Shown piece by piece: positions 49,001 to 61,270 of a DNA stretch of 64,000 bases; position 1 is the first letter of the stretch; each line of letters starts with the position of its first letter. The translations under genes and the position numbers were made by a program. Origin of the DNA: Marchantia polymorpha subsp. ruderalis (Eukaryota > Streptophyta > Marchantiopsida > Marchantiales > Marchantiaceae). Below the pieces are notes generated by a model. That model was not told where the DNA came from. It saw only the letters and a program-made list of their open reading frames with translations, and did not search any database. The stretch lies in assembly GCA_037833965.1 (NCBI GenBank), contig AP031355.1, forward strand, positions 18,377,501 through 18,441,500, read 5' to 3'.

Positions 49001-52000
49001 CTTGGCGGTGAAGAGTTGTGGGCAAGCGCTGTGGCAGAGCTGGCACACCATGTGCATGCTTCCCCTGGAGAATTTGCTCAAGTCGTGTCTGCATCTCTCG
49101 CGCAACATGCTCGTCCTTGTCGAGAAGGCGGAGCAAACATTATGCAGTGGTTGCATTGTTTGGCTATGACTGCTCTTCTGCTGGAAAACATAGACTCTCT
49201 GCATCAACTTGATGGTCAAGCGATCGAGCCTCAAGAAATTCAGGATTCTCTGCTGCTACCAGCTGTAAGTTTGCGTTCGCATTGATCTGTAAAACCCTGG
49301 CAAAGTATCGCTGAAAATTCAAGCATGAAGGCCAAGTTTCGAGATAGACTATCGATTCAAGCTTAGTGACAGGGTATTCATCAGCCTCTACAAACAGCGG
49401 AAATCGTAGTACGTTGGACGTCTTTATTATATTTATCGTGATCATGACTGCCAAATCATGCCTAACCTCGTACCTCCTCCTGTTTTTTGAATTTAGTCAA
49501 ATTCTGAGATTTGTTTTTGTGCCCCAGGTAAAGCACTTACATCCAGAAGTACAAAGAGCCGGAGTTAGATGCTTGGGCATCTTCTGTGGGCTTGAAAAAG
49601 TTCCCAGCTCACGAGGAGTGGAGCAACTTAGACTGTGCCTAAGTTTGAGTGACCGTTATTATGTACAAGAGATGGCCTTGAGGGCTCTGTTTGATCTCAT
49701 CCTTCAGCATGGGGCCACAGGATTAGACCATGCTCTTGGAATACTACCTGATATTTCAGGAGTCCCTCACCCACCAGGGCCTCAAACTTCGCATAAATTC
49801 CGCTCAGCAGATGATAACTCTGAAAGAGAGCAAAGCATGATCTTGCGCCTACCGTTACTTGAGCTACTTGCAGGGTCGTTCGACCATGATGATTTGACGA
49901 GAGAAGAAGATGAGATACCTCTGAAAACTTGCATTGCTGCGGAGGGATTCGCGAAAGTGCTCTTGCAAAGCAAACGATTTCCGGAAATCGGGGTTATTCA
50001 GGATGGTGTCTTGGCGAAGCTGGTTTGCTTGTACTTCAGCTTTAGTACCCAAAATTTTGCTAGGTACGTTCACCTAACCTGGACCGTTATTAATTGCTTC
50101 TTTTTGCAAACTTCTTCGTTTTTCACGAACTAAGGCGAAAATTTGCACTTGCAGACTCAGGCAATGTTTGAACGTTTTTTTCCGCTCCTACTGTTCTCAA
50201 TCGGTCAACAATAAGGTAACCAATGTCCCGCATGTACTGCTGTCTTCTGGTGAAGTACTCCTTGAAGTCTGAAATGCCACACATTTGTCATGGTAACTAT
50301 TCTTCGTCGAAGTTTTGTGGTGACAGGTTTGGGATCTGGTTGTCAATACTGTAACTAACTAGTTGCTGTCCTGGCAGAGAGCAATTTCGAAAGTTTTTGT
50401 TCCGGTTATGCGCAAGGAATGGCCTGGTATTTACGGAAATCGAGAGAAGTCGGGAACAGTCTTAGCAGCGAGAAAGCATGCAGCTGACATAGGACGCTTC
50501 ATGCTGCTTCTACTTCAGCTCCCTATATTGGTCAAAGAAGCTCAACACGTCGGTAATACAACAACTGTTGCACCTCGTGATGAGAATGTGATACAAGATG
50601 GCGATGAAGCAATCAATGAAGGGCATGAAGAACTTGCGATCCGGATTTGTTCTGAGGTATTCGATTGTGAACTTTCGAAAGAAGTAAATTCGGTCTTTGG
50701 ACATAAATATGGACGATGTTATAACTTTTAGAATAACTCGTAGGTGACCTTTTTTGGCTATGAAGACAGGCAAGATCTGCTTTTCCTATTGGAAATCTTA
50801 AGGCAGGTCAGCTTTACGGGGCAACCCTTCTATTAAGAAAACATTGACTACCAAGTAGAGATATCTCAACTTGGTTAATCTCTCACTGTTCTGGTCGACT
50901 TTGAATTTGCAGGTGATTTCTCTCAACGCAAAGAAGTCTATGGCAGGCAAAACTTATATTGCAACCCTATGCCGATTCATCCCTTTACTACGTTACCGTG
51001 CTTCCCAACATGAGGAAATCAAGTGCTTGTATCAGATCCTTCCAAGGTAAAGTTCACGCCATGCTAGTTACTTTCTTCTGTCAGCAGATTATTTGATGTA
51101 CTGTATCTGCCTTTGTGGATGCAAATGAGGGTTTCATGCGTGCCTTCTGTGCTTTATCTGAAAGATGTCCAGGTATCTCAACATCCGGCAGCAGAAATTT
51201 ATTCCCTATCACAGACATTACTTCCAGATCTCAGGTGGAGACTCCATATGTTATGTACTGTAAGACTGCGCCATTCAAGGTACTAGATACCTTTGGTATA
51301 TATGTTTTCTGAATCCATATGGTTTGAGTGACGTGAATGATGGGTGCGCAGTGTATTCGAGAATCTTCCTCCAGGAGAGAAGACATTGCTGAAAGAACTG
51401 AAAGAGACCCGAGAACGCCTAAAGGCATTGGATAAATCACCTGACAATGTTCTGACTGACGAGCAGATGTATCAAATTATTGGTGAGAACCTGGTGTTGA
51501 ATGAGCTTTGATTTGCTTTCGTTACGACCTTTATGTGGGAGCAATACATTTGAAGTAAGTAATTATATTCTGTGCAAGGAACCGGGTCTTTTTCTAGCAG
51601 TACATTAGCAGACTTTGAGCAATATATCATATGCGACCCTGTCTAACTTGGGATCCCATTTTAGAGAAAATCGGCGGCCAGAATGCTGGAGACGGAACGA
51701 AGGTACCTGCGGTCGAAAGCACCCCTCTAAAGGCTCGTACAGGTACAGACTCGTAGTTCCTTCTGAACATGGATTGCGGTGTCCAAAAACTTTCAAACGG
51801 CTACTAAAAGCTACCATACATTCTTGCCTTTCTTGCCATCTCTATACGTTTGTTAATGTTTTCATCAGTTCACTTCTTCTGAATATCTGCAGGGAGGAGA
51901 AGAGCATCAAATAATTCTCGAAATTCCTCACGTACTTTAACTCCAGTCCCTCCTTCTACCCGAACACTGCGAACGAGACCGGAAACGCTCTCGCGCCTCG

Positions 52001-52839
52001 CAAAGACACAGGCTCTTAAAAACCAGTCTGCAGCAAAAGTCTCCAGGAAGGATCTAGATTCCTTGTACGAGAGTGCTAGTTCAGACCTTTACTCGGATAC
52101 CACAACTGCGTCAAGCTCCGGTAGTGAGTTCGAGGTACGTAAAGATAGTCGTTCGAAAGCTAAAGCCTCGTCAAAAGACAGTGGAGGACTAGCAGCATCA
52201 AATCGGATGCCACGAGCTTCTATAGATTCAGATTCAGCTACAAGCGCTTGTTATAATGGTTATCAATCGAAGCCGGCGGGCTTTACCAGTGTAGACAGAA
52301 TTGTTAGTGAAGGCGAAGAAGGGGAGGACGAAGCAAGCCCTCTACAAGCGGAAAAGAGGATTCGACAACCTGGTGGAGTCTCACGGATGAGGAAGCTTGA
52401 AATGGAGAGAGATTCGCCCCCTATTCTCTCACATACTGGTATCGAAGGCGCATCACGGGAGCAGTTACCCGGTGGATCTGGTGCCGTCTCTGAGCGACCC
52501 CGAGACATTAGGAGCGACGAAGCAGCACACGCTTGCACCAAACATGAGTCAGTGCCCACAAGACGAGGGAAAAGTAGCAAGCCTCGGAACTCTGTCGAAT
52601 GTGCTGAAATGGGGGCATGTAATGCAGCAGTTGCCACATCCAGTCTTCCCATGGCTAAGACCATACCGGGCAAATGGAATAGCTCAGCTCAAAGGAATAT
52701 GCGCCAAACTCCCAGAAATGGACCTTTGGCACCCAATATTACGAACAAGTCAAGCGTATTGAGCAGCTCCTTCGAAACAGACGACGGTTCCTCCGAGTTC
52801 GAGGCTGTGACTCCCAAAAGGCTTTCACAGGTTCTTTAG
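46063..52839 (+). CDS. CAPG: Condensin I subunit CAP-G (subunit 3, YCG1/Cnd3 family)
   Basis: CAP-G is the HEAT-repeat subunit that anchors condensin I on DNA during mitotic and meiotic chromosome compaction. Predicted exons: 46063-46437, 46741-46950, 47205-47350, 47498-47763, 47908-47996, 48200-48347, 48834-49264, 49528-50063, 50155-50215, 50378-50656, 50744-50806, 50913-51046, 51352-51482, 51665-51742 and 51893-52839, summing to 1297 residues. Landmarks include KSVRFRACQMISE, VRVYAARALSRLV, EVRKMVVMSMP, VRAECVEMLKSNWL, ALYWRMLCSHLHTEAE, RFAARQLLLISKLM and VQRAGVRCLGIFCGLE. An in-frame ATG also lies at 46048. The first intron uses a GC donor if the conserved protein is to be made; a GT alternative adds 15 residues (46438-46441 plus 46700-46740). 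The last exon adds a Ser-rich, charged tail beyond the family core, making the protein longer than the Arabidopsis one. Confidence 0.92.
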
Positions 52840-55800
52840 AGGTGTCTCATTATCCTTAGCTTGGTCTTATCTGACTAAAGCGAGTGTACATCATTGTCTA
52901 CCAAATCTACGTCTAGTCTCGGATGAGCCGACAGGAAGGTGGTCATATGAGTAGATGTTGTCCTCAGGTCTAGATCCTAATCCAGGCAATTTCTGCAAAC
53001 TCTCAGTAGCTTCCTTCGCAGGTGTTCTGTATGGTTGGATATCCTAGTGCGGAATGGTGTGGCCCGCCTAAAGCTTTAGCCTATAGAGTGTGCAGACTTT
53101 CCCCCTCATGTCGCCTTTGACTTAGAAGTGTAATATACTTGCCTTTTCTTTCTGGTATTTACATCTTGTACGGTCCCGTGTCCTCAAATGAATGAACTGG
53201 GTTTGTTTACAAAAGGAATTATGTAGCGTGTGTTGCATGCTGTCTATGAAACTCGAATTACGGCATGCAGACTGCAGCAAGCTCTTAGATGTGAGATCTG
53301 GATAACATCTCGTGCAAGGCGAGAGTGAGATGATTGTGACGACAAGAATGTCTGGGAAGCTGAATCATTTAGTTTACAGTGAATATATGAAGTAATCATG
53401 ATTTCCAAGTCAGTGAAAGACAACCATATACTGATTCACAGTGTGTACATTGCATCCATTTCACGTGAACTTGGTGTCAGAGTCCTCGATGTCTTTCCCA
53501 AGCTACAGAATTATTTATGCAATGTGGTTTCCCACTAGTCCGCTCACGGTTTTGGTGTCAAAACTGTGGGTACTTAGAACAAATGCGTACTGACGCTCTA
53601 GCCTTTCAGAACCCATCTGAATAAGGGCCGGTTTTCAGTAAGCAGAAACTGTGGGCTCTTGAAGACTAGGCTTTAGCCCGAGTAGTCTGTAAGCTCAACC
53701 TCCGGAGCCCAACTACCAATGACAGGTTACCACCGTAAGGTATTTTTGCCTGGTCTGAATTCGAAAGCTCTGCATCGATCTTCTGAAGGTAGTAGGTGCC
53801 ATGGGTATACATATAATATGCCCTGCTAATTTCAGCCTGCAAACTTTTCTGTTATGGTTGTCATGGATACGACGTGAATAGCCGTCCGAGAGTTGCTTTT
53901 TCAACTCTCGGACGACGGGTTTTACCATTCCGAAAAGTCTGTGATCATGGCCAAAGGTAACTGTAAAACGGTAAAATTTTAAGGTGCTGCATTCCGGCCC
54001 TGAGTTCCATGATGATGTGCATTTACTGACTCGTAGTTTCTTGCATCAGAAAAGACATCAGCGTCCAGTTTCAAGCGTTTGGAGGAGTCTCTTACAGCAG
54101 TCTTGGCAGTTCTTTAGCCTGAAGGAGTTTGATCTCGAGTTAGACTACAGGTAGACAGTCAGGTCATAGGCCGTCCATATCCTTGAATCTTGGATGTCCG
54201 TGTCATAGACTAGCTTTACTGTCACTCCCTGTCTTCCTGTCTACGATTTCGTGGATCTCTTTTAGCCAAGTACTCCATTGTAATCAGAATGGATTATTGG
54301 AGCAACTGGAGGACGCTGTACGGCCTTGTTCTGCACGAGTGGCGTAGATTTCTGGACGAGAGAAGAATTTTTATTATAACCTGGGAGACTACAGGTGACT
54401 CCATACTTCCTGGATAGAAGGATTTGGTACGTACCCCGAGCCCACCTAAGCATTCCAATTCTCCAAAGCGCTCGAGCTCAGAATCTGCCTCCTTCCTCAG
54501 ACATTTCTCCGGAATTTCAATTCCAATACCTTTTTGTAACTGAACTCTCTCACCGTTTCCACCATATCTGGCTCTTGCCTCGATTGCTTCACAAAGTCCA
54601 AGTAGCTCCTTTGGTACTTGTGGCATCTGTAGAGCGAACTTTGTACCTTGACGAGGCCGAAGAGAAGTGTTTATAATGAGTGTCGAGAGGCTCTCGTGCA
54701 GTCCAGCCGTCTCTGTGCAAATACTTGTAAGTTCAGGAAAGTGGAAAGGGAAAAGTGGTGCAGGTGTCAACTCTAATCGGACTCAGTAAGGTAGAAATTA
54801 CCGTGGACTTGTTCCGGAGTACGTCACAGATTGTTAGCTTTCGCCCCATGCAAGGCATGACGGAGGTACCTGGTACTAGCCTTGTCCGTAGACCCCTTTA
54901 CAGTGTTCGACTTATGAATGAACTCTATCTTCTCTGCTGTCGCCACTCACTTTCATTGAGAACTGTTGCACATCTTTAGTAAGCAGTCTACACTTTGTAG
55001 ATTGCCATGTCTAGTAGCTATCTAGCCCTGGCTGCCAGAGATCTGATCACCTCGTCGTTGTTCAGCGGCTGCCACTCTGTGAGGCAATGGTCGAAGTTCC
55101 GCTCCAGAAGGCCTATCTACTGAGATCTCAGGACATGGTACGATCTCTTTCTGATTTGTTCCATATATGTTTATATACTTCGATGTGTGGGTGCCACGTT
55201 CCTTCCATGCCAACCCAATCCACTTCGTAATGCTCCACCAGGGTCGGTGGCCGTAGTAAAGTGCTTTCCATACTTCACTCTGACGACAAATTTGTCGGAT
55301 TGAGATCATCTTACCGTAGTAACAAGCTGTCGTTCATCTTCCCTCGAGCAGTGAAGTTGCAACGGACAACACAAACCATGGATAAGGTGATTACGCTGCA
55401 ATTACAAAGATGTTCCATGGCTTCCTTGGTTTTGATCTTTGAGTACTTTGGATGATCACCTTCTCTGCCATGTTTGGAAATAGTCAAATCGATTTGCAGA
55501 AACTTTCCTGGGCTTGCATGAATTGCCTGGTTTCAAAAGAACAATTCCGCAACTTTCTGAGTGGTCGTGATTTTTCCAGTCTGTTCAAATGCCGCCTGAT
55601 TCCATGAGGTCATAGATGGGCAAGCAAGCACTTCACGAGTCTAAGAGTTCTCCAAAGACTTGGTCGTTGGTTAATCTGTACCGTTATTTCAAGCACAAGG
55701 TTGTCGGCCTTTTGACACCCGAAGTTGCCGCGAGAGTACGGCGTGACAAGCAGTGCACAATTGAGATACACTCCCAGCGACTGGGCACAAGCGTCCAACC

Positions 55801-57108
55801 CTGCCACAACGTCTTGTCTTATTGGCGTAGGATCTCTCCAAAGCAGTGTGGGAAATTTCTGTTCCCTCGGATGCCTGTACGACCAACAATCGGAGAGTAC
55901 CGGTCTGCGATTGTCGTACTCCATGACTTTGCTGCGTTAAGGTTGTGGAGAGAATACATTCATAACACTTAGAAATCATTGTAAGTCTGCTTGTGACTTT
56001 ACAGAAAACAGGATGGACTCAGTTATGAAGTCATGCCCATGCATGAAACCAAGGTCTTATAGTACGCAGAGTAACGTATGTGTTCTTCGTGCAGTCATTA
56101 GCTTGCGTTCTGATCGTACCGGAGAAGTCTATTTTCTTCAATGTCCACATACGTGATTCTCTTATTCTTGTCCGGTGATGGTAGTTTCTCAATTGAATCC
56201 ATTCCCAGACATAAGTGCGATTGGTACGCGTAATATGGGCCACTCATCTTCAGTTCTGTCCACATAGATGAAACCCATGAAGACACCTCCTACTCGTTGC
56301 GAATTAGAGACTTGTGCATTTCAAGGAAAGTATCGTACGCGGTAATGATCCATTTGAAGTCCTAACATATGAGCTGGTGCCTGCAATGACGAGTACAGTC
56401 GCCACCCACAATCGGAATCATTTCTCATCGATTAAACCACTCAATTCACTTCTGGAGTAGTTATGATCAAAATTGACCCAGACAGTGGTTAAACAGACGA
56501 TACTTCCATATTTCATATGATAATTACATCGTGTGCTCGGTGGCAACATGGCGCATATTCCCACAGCTCTGGAATGGTAAGATTCTTCTGACTGTGGAAG
56601 TCAAGAGGGATAACAGATAAGCACACTGATAGCATGCGATGAATTACTACGTCAACACCATCAGCGTACAAGGGGAGGAATCGCCATACTCTGAGGTGTG
56701 CTATAGCACACGCTTACTTCGTAAAACCACGTAGGCAGAAGATGACTTTTATTTTGTCTGGTCTGTCAACAAGGTTTTCAGGAGTATGAACGTATCATAT
56801 TTTGAAGTAGAACTCTAAAATACGTTCTTGTCTACACAAAAGTTCGACTACGAACCATAGATTGATACGATCTCCTGAAGAAACACAGAGTATCATCCAG
56901 TCTATCACAATTCCACGCTATAAATTGTACATGAATGCTGCTCTTCGGTGCTTTATTTCAATTCTTCTCTTAATAAACTATTTCATCTACCACACGGTTT
57001 CATGTAGCTATGAAATCAATTGTCGTGAACTGTCAATAATGACGGCCAAAATTGTAGCTCATCTCTGCTTTTCTTGAGCTGCTCGTGGTATGACTACAAA
57101 GAATTACT
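52840..57108. other. 4.3 kb between CAP-G and DRE2, no supported gene
   Basis: Beyond the CAP-G 3' untranslated region I find no recognisable gene. The best open frame is 54294-54770 on the - strand (158 codons). Its stretch from MPQVPKELLGLCEAIEARAR to ELERFGELECLGG looks like normal protein sequence and a GTACGT donor-like site follows, but I recognise no family. Frames at 55610-55972 on both strands compete with each other and look like decayed repeat DNA. A 13-bp hairpin lies at 53883-53914. Confidence 0.4.
53883..53914. repeat. Perfect 13-bp hairpin
   Basis: CGTCCGAGAGTTG (53883-53895), a six-base loop CTTTTT, and the exact reverse complement CAACTCTCGGACG (53902-53914). It lies about 1 kb beyond the CAP-G stop codon. 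Confidence 0.9.
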
Positions 57109-59967
57109 TCACACATCCGCAACGAGCAGAGAGCTTGTAAGAGATATCTGCATCCAACGACCACCATTGAAAATCAGATCCAGCTGCGACAGTCTACGAA
57201 GAAGTAGGTCTCCTCTGTTTCCGGCAATCAAGGAAGAAGAAAGACTGCTCAAAGAATCAGGTCAAGGGTTACTTTTTAATTTATTTTATTTTAAATCCTG
57301 ATGTTGGACTTCAATCATGTGTGCAGGATACTCAACAGGATAATAATGCAAGAAAGACGTAACTAACCTTCTCGCCGAGCTTGAATGGAGGTAATCCTTT
57401 GTAGGGACAAGAATTACAGCGGAAAGCGTCACCTAGTCCACACTGCAGCAAATAGCATGATCTCATAGTCAGATATTTGTTCCACCTTCAACTCTCAACA
57501 TGAGCACACGTCTGGCGCTATCTCCCTACGCCAAATCACACAAGAAACAGCCTGGAAAGAGAGCAGGAGTGTCTCAAGAAGAGGATGATACAGCCAGGAG
57601 CACGAAAGTACGATCTACTCGAACTCCGGCCAAGTACATTAGTTTCAAGGTGATTACATAGCACCACGCTGAAGTTCTAAGAAAAAAATAGAGATTTTTT
57701 ATTTATTTTCAGCTAAGCTCTGTGAAAGCAATAATGCTAGATCAAATACTTACGCTTCCACAAGCTGATTCCGGGTTGTTGATTTGGCCAAGAGTAAGCT
57801 TGGTCTCCGGCTGGGCTTCTTGAGCTTCTTCAATTTCGGCTCGGCCACAAGTGCAGTTCTTGCATGCCTTCTTTCCGGTAGTCCCTACTTCGCAATCGTC
57901 ATCTGAAACACGAACCCATATCGATCAGGACAGTATTCTCCAGAGGAACTTATGGTGCAAAAGGCATTATCGAAACACTGCTCCTGCTAAACGAGGGCAC
58001 AATCTACCAAGTAACTTCATGAAATTATCGTCACGCTAACCAACCTGCTGAAGGTTCTGGCTTCTTCAAATCTTCTTCAGTGAGCAGAGCGTCCTCATCA
58101 ACCAACTCGTCATTATCCAAATCCAAAGCTGGATCCTTCCAAGACACTACTCCATTCACTGCCGGAGTAACATTGATATTGAAGTCATTAACATCTGAAA
58201 TCGTCACCTTCGGAGAGCCATTCATGTGAGCGCCATTTTCTGCAAATAAGAAAGTAGTTTAGCTAAGCAAACTCCCCTGAACACCCCCACCCCGCGCGAT
58301 CACCTGTACGGGCTCGGCAGTGTAGTAAAGACTTGGGCAAGGAGTCATGACTTACCTTGCTTAACTACTGCCTTTTTCTTCAGAGAAAATGACGATCCAG
58401 TTTCCCATGTGGGCTTTTGTACTTGGAACTGCAAGAAAGTGACACCTACACGGGTTAGTTGGAGAAGATTGGTCAGGACGAGGTCATGTGCTTTGGAGCC
58501 TTGGCAAATCACATCAGAATAGACGACTCTCGCCTAGAGCTATATCTTTTCTTCCCACTTTGTTCGCGAAAGCAAATGAAGAGGGGCAACATTGTGACCC
58601 GAGAGCTCAGCTCCTTATAAAAGATACATACCGCTACTGGATTGAATAGAGGTCCAAGGCTAGCAAATGTTGATGCCAATCCGACTCCTTCAACGCACTC
58701 CACTGTAGTGGATCCGACAAAACCAGCGAGCAAAAGACTCCTTTGTAGCGCAGCCTGCGTCTGAACGACCACAGAGGACAGACCAAACTCCTGCAAGAGA
58801 AACAAATATGACGTCAAGTTTGTCAACGCTAATGAGAGAAGACGTGGAAACAGTTCGACTACTGAATCTTGGAATTCCTGTGGCAAGGCATGCCATGTCT
58901 ACCAAAGATCAGGTCTAGCTACATAATTTCGACTGGGTTGTCGGTCCCGAAGAGTGCTTCAGCTCATTCTATGCCTTTCATTCGGCATTCAAACTGAAGA
59001 CTGATCAGCGGGCCTGAAGAACGACAGCCACCGGCCTTGCGATTTGGAAATCCATAAGCCTTCCACTTGTCATCGACATTCTTAAACGCATCCAGCGAAT
59101 TGTGCAAGGAAGGATGACCACAACTCAAATCAAAGATCCATCCAGAAGATTTTAAAAATATGAACATCTGAGCTGTGATTGAAGACGTTCACATTCATGT
59201 TGACATACGCAAGGCAGTGTGCTTGTAGCCACCGGCACACAGAGTCATGTCAGCACGAAGATCTAGGATAGTGACCGCGAAGATCAATGTACCGAACAGG
59301 TGGACTATGTGACTCGCATTCTTAGTAACATTGACAGAACGTCATCCTCCTACCTGCGCTTCCTCCGCTAATAGCTCCCTCGTTGCAAGTGGTTCCTGAA
59401 CGATCAAAGTGCCTCCAGGCTTCAAAATTCGAGAAACCTCTCCGAGGCACAAGGACGAGTGGTGACCAGGAGTCTCAGCAAGGGAGACTACGACATCGAC
59501 AGATGCAGAGTCGACCTGGAGCTTACCACCTGAAAAAAGGAAAACACGTAGAACAATCCACAGGGTTAGCATCGATGTCGTCCAGGAAATTCAAGCACAT
59601 CTACTTCAAAAAAACCGAACGCGTGATGTGAACTACGTTCGGCCACCGCTTGCGCGCTGCTTCGAAAATCACAGGCCTCGACCGGAGCTGTGATGCGACG
59701 AGCAGAAACCCGAAGTCCGACACGAATGCTCGCGACCCATTCCGCAAGAATTCGACAACAGATCTCATTGCGTGAAGCTGAAAGGGGGGAAAATTATTTC
59801 CACGAGAAAGAGAGCGACGGACCGGCAGCAGCTGCCTGCGTGAGAATCGCCAAACCCTTGCCGGATGCGGTTTTCTCAGGAAACGCTTGCAGAGCCCAGA
59901 CGACGACAGTGGCCGGCAGCACAGCTACATCCGTAACCAACACAACGGCTGCTGCGTCTCCACCCAT
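57109..59967 (-). CDS. DRE2: Anamorsin/DRE2, cytosolic Fe-S cluster assembly electron-transfer protein
   Basis: DRE2 passes electrons from the diflavin reductase (ATR3/TAH18) to the cytosolic iron-sulfur assembly machinery. Predicted exons are 59823-59967, 59354-59529, 58632-58790, 58356-58428, 58045-58239, 57754-57902, 57368-57442 and a 39-base last exon 57109-57147, giving 336 residues. The N-terminal half is the methyltransferase-like fold ([38 protein letters not shown]). The linker carries the acidic [14 protein letters not shown] motif. The C-terminal half has cluster site A (DDCEVG...[14 protein letters not shown]) and cluster site B ([19 protein letters not shown], twin CX2C), then [10 protein letters not shown] and an [12 protein letters not shown] end. 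All cluster cysteines are present. The start at 59967 gives [18 protein letters not shown], matching the family's N-terminus. Confidence 0.95.
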
Positions 59968-60230
59968 GGCGCCAAATCTCAGCCCCGCGTCCACCACACA
60001 CGATCGAACCCTGTGATACGCAAACCTGCCAAGGCCGCGACGAGGCCCGGACCACCACCACACCTCTCGATCAACAACAAACCTCTCGACGACAACGAGC
60101 ACGACGATAGGGTACAGAGAAAAATCCGCCCGCCACACTTCTTCCTCTTCTTCTCCACAAAAGCACCACAATGGAACACCTCCAACAATGAGATCTCCGC
60201 GTCGTCGAAAATTCTGCGCCCGAGTTTTAT

Positions 60231-60264
60231 CCTCTCCCTTCCCTTCCCTTCCCTTCCCTTCCCT
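60231..60264. repeat. TTCCC pentanucleotide repeat
   Basis: About six consecutive CCCTT/TTCCC units some 270 bases upstream of the DRE2 start codon. Confidence 0.95.
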
Positions 60265-60347
60265 GGGCTTCGTTCGCTTTCTCTTCGTCTTCGTGGGCAC
60301 TGCCTGCTGCTTCTACACAGAACTGGCGACAAAATCGTACAGGCAGC

Positions 60348-60391
60348 GGGAGGGGGGGCGGAGGGGGGCGCGGGGGGCGCGGGTGGGGGCC
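60348..60391 (+). promoter_or_regulatory. Dense G-runs with G-quadruplex potential
   Basis: Six runs of three to seven G on the + strand, separated by one to four bases, about 380 bases upstream of the DRE2 start. The pattern fits G-quadruplex rules; any effect on transcription is inference. Confidence 0.6.
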
Positions 60392-61270
60392 GGACAGGAC
60401 ACGCTCCAAACCTCGTCTTCCTTTCCGCTCGGTGTCCAGTGCCTATGAGCCGAAATCGCCTTTTATACTCCCGCCCTCGCTCCCGCTCCTCCGTCTCGGC
60501 CACCGATGCTTCCGGTGCCCCGTCTGTCCTGCCCTCGTGTTCGGCGTGCGTCCGGTGCTCCGTCGTCCCCAGCCTAGGGTTATCGCACTGAATGATGACC
60601 GTGATCCGGTTGTCTCCGTCCCCTCTCCGGTACTCGGTACTCCGATCCGACTCATCTCTGTCGGAGACGTACGTCCTCCTCCTGCTCCTGCTCCTCCTCC
60701 TCCGTCCGCGCCGACCGGAACCTGCTGCCTCCGTCGGGGTCGACACCATTCTCGCATTCCTCGGCGCTTTTGCCGGTTCGGGTCCGGGTCCGGGATCGGG
60801 CACGGGCTGGCGGGGACTGGAGAGCGACGTGCGAGAGGAGGAGCGTCGCGGTGGCTGGCGCCGACCCGTGCTCGCAGCCCGCCAATTGTACGTCGTAGGC
60901 TCTGGCTGTTTAATGTCCGGCTACCGCACCCGTGATTTCGCCCGCGATTCCTGCTAATTATTTCTGCTTTGGCGCGTCTCTCGAGCCTTGCTCCGCTCCT
61001 CCGGCGTGAGATTCTCCCGCACTGCGCTCTCTGCGAAGCTCGTTCCTCGTTCACGTCTGCGCTTTTCCCTTCGGTCCGCGCTCGCTGTCCTAAAGTCAGT
61101 TACAGAAGATTCATGGGCAGTCGTTCTTTATTTCCCTGGAGACAGTACCATTCTCTAGGCCGATGTCATTATGAAGTCCTCATCATCTTTTCTCGGTTCC
61201 TTCGACCTCCTCGTACGTGCGCCTATCTCTCATGCACCTTGTTGTCCCTTCCATCCACAACTCTATAAGT

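Larger units (their letters stand above)
59968..61270. promoter_or_regulatory. GC-rich upstream region of DRE2
   Basis: This GC-rich stretch should hold the DRE2 5' leader and promoter. It has a TTCCC repeat (60231-60264), G-runs (60348-60391) and CTCCTG runs (60670-60700). Long frames on both strands (for example 60443-61054 on - and 60592-60957 on +) are Arg/Pro/Gly/Leu-rich by-products of composition and I do not support them as genes. A divergent + strand promoter is possible but not shown. Confidence 0.45.

Noticed and set aside
55610-55972. Overlapping frames on both strands, considered as a copia-type integrase remnant
   Set aside because: I could not find the integrase or reverse-transcriptase motifs in order.
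60443-61054. 203-codon - strand frame and a 274-codon - strand frame at 59979-60803 upstream of DRE2
   Set aside because: Arg/Pro/Gly-rich output of GC-rich DNA; the second overlaps the DRE2 start and is not in a family-like frame.
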